Below, one piece after another: positions 9,744 through 18,491 of a DNA stretch of 42,243 nucleotides. A program made the position numbers and the translations under genes. Each line of letters opens with the position of its first letter. Within the stretch, counting starts at the first letter, position 1. The notes beneath the pieces are model-generated. The model did no database searches and had not been told where the DNA came from. It worked only from the letters and a program-made list of their open reading frames with translations. The stretch covers positions 1 through 42,243 of the forward strand of contig BMQD01000036.1 in the NCBI GenBank assembly GCA_014647935.1, given 5' to 3'. This stretch comes from Planomonospora parontospora (GTDB lineage: Bacteria; Actinomycetota; Actinomycetes; Streptosporangiales; Streptosporangiaceae).

Positions 9744-9992
9744 TCAGATCAGGCGGCGGCGGGCGGCCCATGCCACGGCCTCGATGGCCGTGGCAACGCC
9801 GATGCGATCGCAGATGCCGCGCAGCCTCCGCCGGACGGTGCGCCCGCTGATGTCGAGACGCCGTCCCACGCGGTCCACCGTGACCCCCTTGGCGAGTTCC
9901 GCCAGGAGGACGAGATCCTCGTCGCTCAGATCCACCTCGCTCACGGCCAGAAGGCCGCGACGGGCATCCACTACGACTTCTGGATATGCCAT
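9744..9992 (-). CDS. Small LuxR-type helix-turn-helix protein
   Basis: An 82-residue protein that is almost only a DNA-binding domain. After a short N-terminus come LSDEDLVLLAELAKGVTVDRVGRRLDISGRTVRRRLRGICDRIGVATAIEAVAWAARR, a LuxR/NarL-type (GerE) four-helix HTH with the pattern Leu-Ala-x3-x-Val-Thr / Ile-Ser-x-Arg-Thr-Val / Arg-Leu / Ala-x2-Ala-Val. There is no receiver, PAS or ligand domain, so it may work alone, as an accessory to another regulator, or as a competitor. GGAGGA lies 8 nt before the ATG. No obvious target operon is adjacent; it points towards the end of the NlpC/P60 gene. Confidence 0.8.
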   Translation of the reverse strand: MAYPEVVVDARRGLLAVSEVDLSDEDLVLLAELAKGVTVDRVGRRLDISGRTVRRRLRGICDRIGVATAIEAVAWAARRRLI

Positions 9993-10405
9993 CTAGAGGT
10001 CCTCCCCCGCACCGGCATCCAGCCGTGAGTGTGATCGGAACCAATGCCGCCCGTCAGGAACGGTAAACGTCTTCTTCAAAGGTCGTCAAGTTCTGCTCTC
10101 CATAGATCCGGGGACCTACATTGACTTAGTGGCTATTACGTGAAGTACTGACGATATGTCGGGGTTTTGCGAATAAGCCGAGGCCGGACGGCGGCCGGGC
10201 GCGAACGGCTCGGCGACCGTCCGGCGAACGGCCTGCGAGCACGGACGAACGGCCTGCGAGCACGGGCGACGGCCCGGGAGCGGAACGCCCTCGCCGACGG
10301 GACCGTCCCGCCGCCGCGCCCGCAGGGTCGCCCCGTCCCGCACTGCACGGCAGGCATGAGACTTTTGTCACGTCGGTCACTGGAGCACCACGGCCGAAAC
10401 AGAAG
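9993..10405. other. Gene-free stretch with possible promoters and a 21-bp repeat
   Basis: No convincing protein gene. The first 150 bp are AT-richer and probably carry the promoter of the HTH gene; a TTGACG lies about 60 bp upstream of it. On the plus strand TTGACT (10121) could open a short transcript ending at the hairpin 10406-10438. A 20-bp sequence occurs twice in tandem at 10225-10244 and 10246-10265. Confidence 0.4.
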
Positions 10406-10447
10406 GAGCCTCGCGTCCGGCTGCCGGACGCGAGGCTCATTTCTCTG
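10406..10447. terminator. Strong orphan intrinsic terminator
   Basis: Arms 10406-10420 and 10424-10438 are perfectly complementary (15 bp, 3-nt loop). The plus strand continues ATTTCTCT and the minus strand CTTCTGTTT, so it could act in both directions. lysS already has a terminator closer to its stop, so this is either a second one or the end of an unannotated plus-strand RNA. Confidence 0.75.
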
Positions 10448-10558
10448 CATTCGTTAATAACCGCCGGGATGATTGATCTTCCGGCTATATAGGGCACGGC
10501 CGAAACGGAGTTTCTGATCCGTGCGTTGAAAGGCGCGCCCCGGCACGCGGGACGCACC

Positions 10559-10591
10559 GTCACGGCCGGGGGCGCCGCCCCCGGCCGTGAC
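10559..10591 (-). terminator. Intrinsic terminator of lysS
   Basis: Two perfect 15-bp arms (10559-10573, 10577-10591) with a 3-nt loop begin 7 bp after the lysS stop codon. No clear U-tract follows, as is common in high-GC actinobacteria. Confidence 0.75.
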
Positions 10592-10597
10592 CGCCCG

Positions 10598-12103
10598 TCA
10601 GGCTCCGCCGGTCGGCTTGACCAGCGGGAACAGGATGGTCTCGCGGATGTTCTTGCCGGTGAAGGCCATGACGAGGCGGTCGACGCCCAGCCCCATCCCG
10701 CCGGTCGGCGGCATCGCGTATTCCAGGGCGGCGAGGAAGTCCTCGTCAAGCTGCATGGCCTCCGGGTCACCGCCCGCGGCGAGCAGGGACTGCTCGGTGA
10801 GGCGGCGGCGCTGCTCGACCGGGTCCACCAGCTCGGAGAAGGCGGTGCCCAGCTCGGTGCCGAAGCCGATCAGGTCCCACTTCTCGGTGAGCAGCGGGTT
10901 GTCGCGGTGCTGGCGGGCCAGCGGGGAGGTCTCCAGCGGGTAGTCCATGACGAACGTGGGCTGGATCAGCGTGTGCTCGACCAGCGCTTCGAAGATCTCC
11001 TGGACGAGCTTGCCCTGGCCCCACTTGGGGTCCCAGTGGATCTCCCGCGCGTCGGCCAGCTTGCGGACCTGCTCCAGGGAGGTCTCGGTGGTGACCTCCT
11101 CGCCGAGCGCCTCCGAGACGGAGCCGTACAGCGTGATCCGCGGCCACTCGGCCAGCCCGAGGTCGACCTCCACCCCGTCGTGCTCCACCACGGAGCGGCC
11201 CAGCGCGGCCACGGCCGCGTTCTGGATCATCCGCTGGGTCAGGTCGGCCATGTCGTGGTAGTCGAGGTACGTCCCGTACGCCTCGAGCATGGTGAACTCG
11301 GGGTTGTGGGTGGAGTCCGCGCCCTCGTTGCGGAAGTTGCGGTTGATCTCGAAGACCTTCTCGATGCCGCCGACCACGAGCCGCTTGAGGTAGAGCTCGA
11401 TCGCGATGCGGAGGTAGAGCTCCATGTCGTAGGCGTTGATGTGGGTCTTGAACGGCCGGGCCGCCGCACCGCCGTGGATCGGCTGGAGCATCGGCGTCTC
11501 GACCTCGAGATAGCCCTCGCCGTGCCAGAAGTCGCGGATCGCGCGGACGACGGCGCTGCGGGTGTAGGCCATCTTGCGGGCCTCGTCGTTGACGATGAGG
11601 TCCACGTAGCGCTGCCGTACCCGCGCCTCGGGGTCGGTGAGCCCGGCGTGCTTCTCCGGCAGCGGGCGCAGGCACTTGGAGGTGATCGCCCACCGGTCGG
11701 CCAGGATGGACAGCTCGCCGCGGCGCGAGGTGATGACCTCGCCCTCGATGCCGATGTGGTCGCCCAGGTCGACGTCGCGCTTCCAGGCGGCGAGGGACTC
11801 CTCGCCCACCCGGTCCAGCGAGATCATGACCTGCAGGTCGCCGGAGCCGTCCCGGATGGTGGCGAAGCAGAGCTTGCCGCCGGTCCGCGACAGCATGACG
11901 CGGCCCGTGACGCCCACCCTGTCGCCGGTCGCGGTGTCAGCGGCGAGACCGGCGTATTTGTCGCGGATCTCGGCGTTGGTCGCGGTGCGCGGGAAGTTCA
12001 CCGGGTAGGGGTCGACGCCCTCGGAACGGAGGCGGTCGAGCTTCTCCCGGCGCACGCGCATCTGCTCGGGCAGATCCTCGGCTGCAGTCACATGGTCGGT
12101 CAC
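10598..12103 (-). CDS. lysS: Lysyl-tRNA synthetase, class II
   Basis: A 501-residue enzyme that charges tRNA-Lys. The N-terminal OB-fold anticodon domain (about 60-165: VGVTGRVMLSRTGGKLCFATIRDGSGDLQVM) leads to the class II core. Motif 1 is near 190-215 (ETPMLQPIHGGAAARPF), motif 2 is FEINRNFRNEGADSTHNPEFTMLE with RFRNE-like residues, and motif 3 is GGMGLGVDRLVM near the C-terminus. Length is normal. It is the last gene of the leftward panC-panD-nadBC-coaX cluster, 58 bp after coaX. The GTG start at 12103 has no Shine-Dalgarno site. TAACCT ends 7 nt upstream of it, so it may be made partly from a leaderless mRNA independent of the operon. Confidence 0.97.
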   Translation of the reverse strand: MTDHVTAAEDLPEQMRVRREKLDRLRSEGVDPYPVNFPRTATNAEIRDKYAGLAADTATGDRVGVTGRVMLSRTGGKLCFATIRDGSGDLQVMISLDRVGEESLAAWKRDVDLGDHIGIEGEVITSRRGELSILADRWAITSKCLRPLPEKHAGLTDPEARVRQRYVDLIVNDEARKMAYTRSAVVRAIRDFWHGEGYLEVETPMLQPIHGGAAARPFKTHINAYDMELYLRIAIELYLKRLVVGGIEKVFEINRNFRNEGADSTHNPEFTMLEAYGTYLDYHDMADLTQRMIQNAAVAALGRSVVEHDGVEVDLGLAEWPRITLYGSVSEALGEEVTTETSLEQVRKLADAREIHWDPKWGQGKLVQEIFEALVEHTLIQPTFVMDYPLETSPLARQHRDNPLLTEKWDLIGFGTELGTAFSELVDPVEQRRRLTEQSLLAAGGDPEAMQLDEDFLAALEYAMPPTGGMGLGVDRLVMAFTGKNIRETILFPLVKPTGGA

Positions 12104-12110
12104 GCGGTCA

Positions 12111-12116
12111 AGGTTA
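12111..12116 (-). promoter_or_regulatory. Candidate -10 element giving a leaderless lysS mRNA
   Basis: Minus-strand TAACCT lies exactly 7 nt before GTG 12103, and no ribosome site is present. The -35 region is unconvincing. The same TANNNT-N7/8-start geometry is seen at folP, the MidA-like gene and the sigma gene. Confidence 0.4.
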
Positions 12117-12161
12117 CCGATGTCCGCACGTATCTCCGATCCGCGCCCGGACCGTACCCGG

Positions 12162-12944
12162 CTACATGGTGTTGCGGTGGTAGATGAGCCGGAGTCCGAT
12201 CAGCGTCAGCCACGGCTCGTGCACGTCGATCGAGGCGGACTCGCTGACCACGAGCGGCGCCGCGCTGCCGGTCGCGACCACCGTGACGTCGTCCGGGTCC
12301 TCGGCCAGCTCGGCCGCCATCCGCTCCACGATCCCGTCCACCTGGCCGGCGAAGCCGTAGATGATGCCGGACTGGAGCGCCTCGACCGTGTTCTTCGCGA
12401 TCACCGACCGGGGCCGGATCAGCTCCACCTTGTGCAGCTGCGCCCCGGCCGCCGCCAGCGCGTCCACCGAGATCTCGATGCCGGGCGCGGTGACCGCCCC
12501 GACGTACTCCCCCTTGGCGGAGACGGCGTCGAAGGAGGTCGCGGTCCCGAAGTCGACGATGATGCACGGCCCGCCGTACAGCTGGATGGCCGCCAGCGCG
12601 TTGACGATGCGGTCGCTGCCGACCTCCTTCGGGTTGTCCATCCGGACCGGCACCCCGGTGCGCACGCCGGGCTCCACGACCACCGCGGTCACGTCGCCGT
12701 AGTAGCGGCGGCACATCTCGCGCATCTCGTTGAGCACCGACGGCACCGTGGAGCAGAGCGCGATGCCGTCGACGTCGGCCCCCTTGAGCAGCGGCGACTG
12801 CGCCAGCAGCCCCTGCAGCACGACCGCGACCTCGTCGGCCGTGCGCCGGGCGTCGGTGGCGATCCGCCAGTGCTCGATGACCTCTTCGCCCTCGAACAGG
12901 CCGAGAACGGTGTGAGTGTTGCCTACGTCGATGGCGAGCAGCAT
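12162..12944 (-). CDS. coaX: Type III pantothenate kinase
   Basis: A 260-residue enzyme that phosphorylates pantothenate, the first step from pantothenate to CoA. It has the ASKHA-fold phosphate-1 motif LLAIDVGNTHTVLGLF at the N-terminus (Asp6), the substrate segment NPKEVGSDRIVNALAA with the Gly-x-Asp-Arg motif, and the phosphate-2 loop IIVDFGTATSFDAV. TAPGI and the C-terminal GLRLIYHRN are also typical. Its ATG shares one base with the nadBC stop (TGATG), so translation is probably coupled. Type III kinases are insensitive to CoA feedback, so pathway control may lie elsewhere. With panC and panD upstream, the cluster covers aspartate to 4'-phosphopantothenate except ketopantoate formation. 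Confidence 0.96.
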   Translation of the reverse strand: MLLAIDVGNTHTVLGLFEGEEVIEHWRIATDARRTADEVAVVLQGLLAQSPLLKGADVDGIALCSTVPSVLNEMREMCRRYYGDVTAVVVEPGVRTGVPVRMDNPKEVGSDRIVNALAAIQLYGGPCIIVDFGTATSFDAVSAKGEYVGAVTAPGIEISVDALAAAGAQLHKVELIRPRSVIAKNTVEALQSGIIYGFAGQVDGIVERMAAELAEDPDDVTVVATGSAAPLVVSESASIDVHEPWLTLIGLRLIYHRNTM

Positions 12945-15457
12945 CAGTTCCCCCGAAGGTCCAAGGCGATGTCCAGGGCCGGCGCCGAGTGCGTGAGCGC
13001 GCCCACCGCAAGGTAGTCAACACCGGTTTCGGCCACGTCACGGGCCGATTCCAAGGTCAACCCCCCGCTGGACTCCAGCCGCGCCCGTCCGCCGACCAGG
13101 CGCACGGCCTCGCGGAGCCGCGGAACGGTGAAGTTGTCCAGCAGGATCTCCTCCGCTCCCTCCGCCAGCACCGGCTCGATCTGGTCGATCCGGTCGACCT
13201 CGACCTCGATCGGCAGGCCGGGATAGGCGTCGCGGACCGCACGGAACGCCTCGGCCACCCCGCCCGCGGCCACCACGTGATTGTCCTTGATCAGTGCCGC
13301 GTCCGACAACGACATGCGGTGGTTGACCCCGCCGCCCGCCCGGACGGCGTACTTCTCCAGCGCGCGCAGGCCCGGCAGGGTCTTGCGGCTGTCGCGGATC
13401 CGGGCGCCGGTCCCCTCGACCGCCCGGACCCACCGGGCGGTGAGCGAGGCGACGCCGGACAGGTGGGTGAGCAGGTTCAGCGCGGTCCGCTCGGCCGTCA
13501 GCAGGTCCCGGGTGGTGCCGGTGACGGTCATCAGCACGTCGCCCCGCTCCACCCGCTCGCCGTCCTTGACGTGCCGCTCGGTACGGCCCGCGCCGAGCCG
13601 GGCGAACACCGCCTCCGCGACCGCGAGTCCCGCGACCACCCCGTCGGCCCTGGCCACCACGTCGGCGGTGGCGGTCTGCCCGGCGGGGATCGTGGCGATG
13701 CTCGTCACGTCGCCGGCCTCCTGCAGGTCCTCCCGGAGCGCGGCCTCGATCACGGCACCCACCTCGGCCGGCTCCAGCCCCGCCGCGGTCAGCTCCTCGG
13801 CCAGGTGCGCGGGCACCGCGCCCCCGTGCGGACGATGGTTCATGATCATTCCCTCCCCTGTCAGGGTCACGTCGATGTGGCTCAGCCACCGGTGGTCGTC
13901 GCGGTCGGGGAAGTCCTCCCGCCAGTGTGACCCACGGGTCTCCTCGCGGGCGCGGGCGGCCTCCACCAGGGCGGAGGCGACGGTGAGCAGGTTGGTGGCC
14001 TCCCACGACTCGGTGCAGGGCTCGACCGCCACCGGCGTCCAGCGGGAGTTCACCAGGGCGCGGCTCACCTCGCCCAGGCTCCTCTCGCTGCGCAGCACGC
14101 TCGCGCCCCGGCTCATGTGCGCCTGGATCCGCGGCCGGGCCCGCGGGTCGACCAGCCCGGCGGTCCTGTCGTCGGTCACCGGCTCGCCGGGCGCCGGCCG
14201 TACGGCGTGCACGTCGGCGGCGATCCGCTCGGCGAAGACCAGGCCCTCCAGCAGGGAGTTGGACGCCAGCCGGTTGGCGCCGTGCACGCCGGTGCAGGCC
14301 ACCTCGCCGCAGGCGTACAGGCCCGGCACGCTGGTACGGCCGTGCAGGTCGGTGCGGACGCCGCCGCTGGCGTAGTGGGCGGCCGGGGCGACCGGGATCG
14401 GCTGCGTGACCGGGTCGATCCCGTGCTCCAGGCAGACCGCGTGGATCGTCGGGAAGCGGGTGCGCCACTTCTCCTCGCCGAAGTGGCGCCCGTCGAGGTA
14501 CATGTGCTCGGCGCCGGTCTCCCGCATCCGCCGCATGATCGCCTTGGCCACCACGTCCCGGGGCGCCAGGTCGGCGAGCTCGTGCACGTCCTTCATGAAC
14601 CGCACGCCGTCGGCGTCGACCAGCACCGCGCCCTCGCCGCGGACCGCCTCGGAGATCAGCGGCTGCTGGCCGGTGGAGTCCTCGCCCAGCCAGAGCACGG
14701 TCGGGTGGAACTGGACGAACTCCAGGTCGCGCACGACGGCCCCGGCCCGCAGCGCGAGCGCGACGCCGTCCCCGGTGGAGACCGCCGGATTGGTCGTGGC
14801 GGCGTAGACCTGGCCCATCCCGCCGGTGGCGAGCACCACGGCGCGGGACCGCACGGCGCCCACGCCGTCGCGCGAGCCCTCGCCCATCACGTGCAGGGTC
14901 ACCCCGGCCGCGCGGCCGTGCGCGTCCTTCAGCAGGTCCAGGACGAGCGCGTGCTCGATCACTTCGATCTCCGACGCCCGGACCGCGGCGACGAGCGCGC
15001 GCTGCACCTCGGCCCCGGTGGCGTCGCCGCCCGCGTGCACGATGCGGTTGCGCCGGTGACCGCCCTCGCGGGTGAGCTGGAGCCCGCCCTCGGCGTCGGT
15101 GTCGAACCGGGCGCCCGCGGCGATCAACCCGCGCAGTGCGTCCGGCCCCTCGGTCACCAGGACCCGGACCGCCTCGGTGTCGCAGAGGCCGACCCCCGCG
15201 ACGAGCGTGTCGTGCAGGTGCTCCTCGGCGGTGTCGGCGGGGTCGAGCACGGCGGCGATGCCGCCCTGCGCCCAGCGGGTGGAGCCCGCCGAGAGCACGT
15301 CCTTGGTGACGACCAGGACCTTCGCCGCGGGGTCGAGGGCCGCCAGGCGGAGCGCCAGGGTCAGGCCCGCGATCCCGGAGCCGACCACGACCACGTCCGC
15401 CTCGACCGTCCATCCCGGCTCGGGCGCGGTCAGTTTCCGGGGGATCGGGATGCTCAT
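12944..15457 (-). CDS. nadBC: Fused L-aspartate oxidase / nicotinate-nucleotide pyrophosphorylase (NadB-NadC)
   Basis: One 837-residue frame joins two NAD-synthesis enzymes. Residues 1 to about 536 are NadB: FAD-binding VVVGSGIAGLTLALR, then STRWAQGGIAAVL, the active-site region HYASGGVRTDLHGRTSVPGLYACGEVACTGVHGANRLASNSLLEGLVF and a short C-terminal helical domain. Residues from about 539 are NadC: LREDLQEAGDVTS, RTALNLLTHLSGVAS, RDSRKTLPGLRALEKYAVRAGGGVNHR, DAALIKDNH and LLDNF, followed by ESSGG. NadB oxidises aspartate to iminoaspartate; NadC makes NaMN from quinolinate. NadA, the middle enzyme, is not in the window. AGGAGG precedes ATG 15457. At the junction GGGGAGG lies before ATG 13849 and 8 nt before ATG 13843, so free NadC (about 299 residues) may also be made. 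Both halves look complete and no frameshift is evident. Confidence 0.93.
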   Translation of the reverse strand: MSIPIPRKLTAPEPGWTVEADVVVVGSGIAGLTLALRLAALDPAAKVLVVTKDVLSAGSTRWAQGGIAAVLDPADTAEEHLHDTLVAGVGLCDTEAVRVLVTEGPDALRGLIAAGARFDTDAEGGLQLTREGGHRRNRIVHAGGDATGAEVQRALVAAVRASEIEVIEHALVLDLLKDAHGRAAGVTLHVMGEGSRDGVGAVRSRAVVLATGGMGQVYAATTNPAVSTGDGVALALRAGAVVRDLEFVQFHPTVLWLGEDSTGQQPLISEAVRGEGAVLVDADGVRFMKDVHELADLAPRDVVAKAIMRRMRETGAEHMYLDGRHFGEEKWRTRFPTIHAVCLEHGIDPVTQPIPVAPAAHYASGGVRTDLHGRTSVPGLYACGEVACTGVHGANRLASNSLLEGLVFAERIAADVHAVRPAPGEPVTDDRTAGLVDPRARPRIQAHMSRGASVLRSERSLGEVSRALVNSRWTPVAVEPCTESWEATNLLTVASALVEAARAREETRGSHWREDFPDRDDHRWLSHIDVTLTGEGMIMNHRPHGGAVPAHLAEELTAAGLEPAEVGAVIEAALREDLQEAGDVTSIATIPAGQTATADVVARADGVVAGLAVAEAVFARLGAGRTERHVKDGERVERGDVLMTVTGTTRDLLTAERTALNLLTHLSGVASLTARWVRAVEGTGARIRDSRKTLPGLRALEKYAVRAGGGVNHRMSLSDAALIKDNHVVAAGGVAEAFRAVRDAYPGLPIEVEVDRIDQIEPVLAEGAEEILLDNFTVPRLREAVRLVGGRARLESSGGLTLESARDVAETGVDYLAVGALTHSAPALDIALDLRGN

Positions 15458-15475
15458 GGTCGCCTCCTGTCTGTT

Positions 15476-15514
15476 GCGACGCCGTGCGTCGCGGCCCGGA
15501 GGCCGTGACCGGAG
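15476..15514. repeat. Dispersed intergenic repeat, copy 1
   Basis: A GCGACGC...GCGTCGCGGC...CGG-GGCCG-TGACC pattern just upstream of nadBC is shared, with changes, by 27391-27440 and 32127-32176. The first part is itself a short inverted repeat (GCGAC/GTCGC). Confidence 0.45.
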
Positions 15515-15683
15515 CCTCCGAGCGGGCCCGTGGAGGTCTGGGGGTCCACGGATTTCGTCACCATGACGATAACGCCCCGCGGAGGCCGGGGCTTCCCCGG
15601 GTCGGCAGGAGATCTCCTCCCCGGGCCGGCGGGGTCCGGGGAGGAGGCCGGGAAAGGCGCGGAGCGGCCCGGAAGGCCGGCCG

Positions 15684-15841
15684 GAGACGGGATCCCCCGC
15701 GCGGACCGGCCGAGCCGGGGACCGCCCTCGAGGAGAGGCCGGCCGGGGACGGGCCTCCTCGGAGGCCGGCGGAGCCGGGAACCCCCCGGCGGGAGGTCAG
15801 CCGGAGACGAGGTCCCCGCGCAGGCCGGCGGAGCCGGGGAC
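15684..15841. repeat. Three degenerate tandem copies of the panD 3' end
   Basis: Segments starting at 15684, 15742 and 15801 (period about 58-59 bp) share a CCGGRGACGRG...CCGG(C)CGAGCCGGGRACC pattern. The rightmost copy is the end of panD. Only that copy carries the TGA stop (15797-15799); the others have GCC or CCG at that place. The rest of the 15458-15796 gap shows no gene. Confidence 0.7.
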
Positions 15842-16213
15842 CGGCTCGGCCGGGTCGTCGCCGAGATCGATGACGCGGTTGCCGCGGTCGACGTGCACGA
15901 CCCGGGGCCGGAAGGTCCTGGCCTCGGCGTCCTCCATCTGGCCGTACGCGATGATGATCACCAGGTCGCCCTCGTGGACGAGCCGCGCGGCGGCGCCGTT
16001 GATGCCGATGACGCCCGAGCCCCTGGGCCCGGCGATGGTGTAGGTGACCAGGCGCGCGCCGTTGTCGATGTCCACGATGTGGACCTGCTCCCCGGGCAGC
16101 AGCCCGGCCGCGTCCAGCAGGTCCTCGTCGATGGTGACCGACCCCACGTAGTGCAGGTCGGCCTGGGTGACGGTGGCACGGTGGATCTTGGAGGTGAGCA
16201 TGGTTCGGAGCAT
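15797..16213 (-). CDS. panD: Aspartate 1-decarboxylase proenzyme
   Basis: A 138-residue proenzyme that makes beta-alanine for pantothenate. It self-cleaves at Gly24-Ser25 (HYVGSVTID) to create the pyruvoyl cofactor. Also visible are [45 protein letters not shown] and [11 protein letters not shown]. The start at 16213 is chosen because the family begins MLRTML and AAAGGTGA lies upstream; a longer frame to 16258 is rejected. The last residues ([17 protein letters not shown]) go beyond the conserved fold and coincide with the tandem repeat unit, so the tail may have been captured from the repeat. It lies 76 bp after panC in the same operon. Confidence 0.96.
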   Translation of the reverse strand: MLRTMLTSKIHRATVTQADLHYVGSVTIDEDLLDAAGLLPGEQVHIVDIDNGARLVTYTIAGPRGSGVIGINGAAARLVHEGDLVIIIAYGQMEDAEARTFRPRVVHVDRGNRVIDLGDDPAEPVPGSAGLRGDLVSG

Positions 16214-16289
16214 GCGCCGTTCACCTTTCGAAGGTCGCGCCGCCTCACGGGCGTGCACGCCGGACAGGGGATTGCAGAGCGGTACCAGA

Positions 16290-17156
16290 CTACGGTCGGC
16301 CCAGCGTCAGAACAACGTTGTCGATCAGGCGGGTAGTCCCCGCCTTCGCGGCGACGGCGAGGACCGCCTCCCCCGTGTGGTCGTCGGGCACCTCGGTGAA
16401 GGTCGCCGGGTCCACCAGGACCAGGTAGTCGAGGGCCACTCCCGGCTCGGCGTCCAGCACCGCGCGCGCCGCCCGGCGGACCTCCGCCGGGGTCGGCTGC
16501 TCCGCGCCCGCGAACAGCGCCCTGGACAAGGCCAGCGCGGAGCGCCGCTCCTCCGCCGACAGGTAGCGGTTGCGGCTGGACAGCGCCAGGCCGTCCGCCT
16601 CCCGGACCGTGGGGGCGCCCACGATCTCGATCGGCAGGTCGAGGTCGAGGACCATCCGGCGGATCAGCGCGAGCTGCTGGGCGTCCTTGCGGCCGAACAC
16701 CGCCGCGTCCGGCCGGACCAGGTTGAACAGCTTGAGCACCACGGTCAGCATGCCGTCGAAGTGCCCCGGCCGGGAGGCGCCCTCGACGATCGTGCCCATC
16801 GTGCCCGCCGTCACGCCGACCTGCCGGTCCGGCAGGTACAGGTCCTCGGCTGCGGGGGCGAAGACGACGTCCACGCCCTCGGCCGCGCACACCTCCAGGT
16901 CGGCGTCGAACGTCCGCGGGTAGCGGGAGTAGTCCTCCCCCGGGCCGAACTGCAGCGGGTTGACGAAGATGCTCACCGCGACGCGGTCGGCCCGCTCCCG
17001 GGCCAGCCGCATGAGCGAGCGGTGGCCCTCGTGCAGGGCCCCCATGGTCGGCACCAGCGCCAGGCCGGCCCTGCCGTCGGAGACCTCGCGGCCGACGCGC
17101 AGCGTCCGGCGGGCCTCGGCCAGCTCGGTGCGGTCACCCGCCACGATCAGGTCCAT
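16290..17156 (-). CDS. panC: Pantoate-beta-alanine ligase (pantothenate synthetase)
   Basis: A 288-residue ATP-dependent ligase that joins pantoate and beta-alanine. Hallmarks are [19 protein letters not shown] (HxGH), [55 protein letters not shown] and the KMSKS-like loop [17 protein letters not shown] lies 6 nt before ATG 17156. The start overlaps the end of the DUF2520 gene by 10 bp, so the two are probably translationally coupled. It is followed by panD, giving pantothenate from beta-alanine and pantoate. panB is not in the window. Confidence 0.97.
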   Translation of the reverse strand: MDLIVAGDRTELAEARRTLRVGREVSDGRAGLALVPTMGALHEGHRSLMRLARERADRVAVSIFVNPLQFGPGEDYSRYPRTFDADLEVCAAEGVDVVFAPAAEDLYLPDRQVGVTAGTMGTIVEGASRPGHFDGMLTVVLKLFNLVRPDAAVFGRKDAQQLALIRRMVLDLDLPIEIVGAPTVREADGLALSSRNRYLSAEERRSALALSRALFAGAEQPTPAEVRRAARAVLDAEPGVALDYLVLVDPATFTEVPDDHTGEAVLAVAAKAGTTRLIDNVVLTLGRP

Positions 17157-18037
17157 ATGTTCCCTCCCAGGGCGTCCAGGAGGCGCTCGGCGGCCTCGGG
17201 CTTGAGCAGCCCGGCCGCGAGCGCCCGGTCCGCCGTGAGCCTAGCGAGGGCCACGTAGGCGTCCGCGGCCTCGGGGGCGGCGAGGATGAGCGCGTCCACG
17301 TGCTTGCGGACCGTGCCCGCGTCGCCCCGCACCACGGGACCGGTCAGCCCGGCCAGGCCGAGCCGGAGCACGTTGTCCAGGGCGGCGCCGAGCAGCGGGC
17401 CGAGCATCCGGCCCGGCTCGTCCACGCCGATCTTCCGCAGCAGCTCCGAGGACTCCGCGATGAGCGTGACCATGTGGTTGGCCGCGTTCGCCAGGGCCGC
17501 GTGGTAGAGCGCCCGGTCCCGCTCCTCGATCCAGACCGGCTCGCCCTCCATCTCGATGACCAGCGCCTCGGCCACCGGGCGGAGCGGTTCGGGCGCGGTG
17601 ACGCCGAACGTGATGCCGGTCAGCCGGCTCAGGTCGTCGTCCCTGCCGGTGAAGGTCATCACCGGGTGCAGCGCCAGCGGGAGCGCCCCGCGCTCGACCG
17701 CCGGGTTCAGCACCGCCAGGCCGTACGCGCCGCTGGTGTGGACCAGCAGCTTGCCGCGCAGGTCGGCGCCCGTCTCGGCCAGGCCGGCGACCAGGCCGGG
17801 CAGCACGTCGTCGGGGACCGTGAGCAGGACGAGGTCCGCGCGGGCCACCACGTCCTCCGGACCGCTGGGAGCCAGGCCCAGCCGGTCGGCCGCCCTGCGC
17901 CTGGAGGCGTCGGAGACGCCGCTGACGGCCACGAGCCGGTGACCCGCCCTCGCCAGGGCGGCGCCGAGCGCCGAGCCGACCCGTCCGGCTCCGAGCACCC
18001 CGACTGCCAGCCGCGCCGGGCGATCACCTGTGTCCAC
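17147..18037 (-). CDS. Rossmann-like / DUF2520 oxidoreductase in the pantothenate operon
   Basis: A 296-residue NAD(P)-binding protein. The N-terminal Rossmann fold ([24 protein letters not shown], GxGxxG) is followed by [11 protein letters not shown] and LVHTSGAYG. The C-terminal helical DUF2520 domain includes [28 protein letters not shown] and [16 protein letters not shown]. The overall layout resembles ketopantoate reductase and other 6-phosphogluconate dehydrogenase-like enzymes. Its fixed place before panC suggests a role in pantoate supply, but this is inference. GTG 18037 is preferred because GAAGGACGGG lies upstream; ATG 18070 (307 residues) is an alternative without a ribosome site. 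It is the first gene of the leftward cluster. Confidence 0.85.
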   Translation of the reverse strand: MDTGDRPARLAVGVLGAGRVGSALGAALARAGHRLVAVSGVSDASRRRAADRLGLAPSGPEDVVARADLVLLTVPDDVLPGLVAGLAETGADLRGKLLVHTSGAYGLAVLNPAVERGALPLALHPVMTFTGRDDDLSRLTGITFGVTAPEPLRPVAEALVIEMEGEPVWIEERDRALYHAALANAANHMVTLIAESSELLRKIGVDEPGRMLGPLLGAALDNVLRLGLAGLTGPVVRGDAGTVRKHVDALILAAPEAADAYVALARLTADRALAAGLLKPEAAERLLDALGGNIWT

Positions 18038-18070
18038 GATGTCCCGTCCTTCGCCAACATGGAGCTGCAT

Positions 18071-18454
18071 GCCCAGTCGTCCAGAGTAACGGGCCGAACC
18101 CCGACGGTGGCGTCACGGCACCCGCCCGGGGCTGTGGCGTCGGGGCGGCGATCCCACCGCGCGCCGGAGACCTCATGCCGTCCGCGCCATCGACGTCGTC
18201 CACGCCAGGGGCTCGTCGCACCGCGGGCCACCGTGCCGGAGGGCCGCCCGGAGACGGCGGCGGGCGCCGGACCGTTCCCCAGGGCCCGGCGCCCGATGAT
18301 GCCGACACGAGTGATCAGCGCTGCCGGAGGGCACCGGGACCGCGCCCGCTGGGGGAGCGGGCCGGGCACCGATCGCCACCGGCGTGAGCAACGTTAACGC
18401 AAAGTGATTACAGGGAGCGGTAACCCGTTCACCCGGCGTGTCATCCCCGTCTCA
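18071..18454. other. Divergent intergenic region
   Basis: This region lies between the leftward pan operon and the rightward methyltransferase gene. No gene is seen. It holds a 10-bp inverted repeat (18261-18270 with 18286-18295) with a 15-nt loop, and an AT-richer pocket around 18391-18415 that probably contains promoters. Confidence 0.4.
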
Positions 18455-18477
18455 TGTGAATCCCTCGGAGAGGCGGG

Positions 18478-18483
18478 TAACGT
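18478..18483 (+). promoter_or_regulatory. Candidate -10 element for a leaderless MidA-like mRNA
   Basis: TAACGT ends 8 nt before ATG 18492, and no Shine-Dalgarno site lies at a usable distance. The -35 position (TGTGAA, 18455-18460, 17-nt spacer) is weak. Confidence 0.4.
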
Positions 18484-18491
18484 CTCCGATC

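Noticed and set aside
10126-10770. Open frames on both strands between the HTH gene and lysS
   Set aside because: They cross the hairpin terminators and repeats, overlap lysS, and lack ribosome sites and plausible protein composition.
15484-15873. Plus-strand open frame between nadBC and panD
   Set aside because: It is Arg/Gly/Pro-rich, runs over tandem repeats and the panD end, and has no family resemblance.
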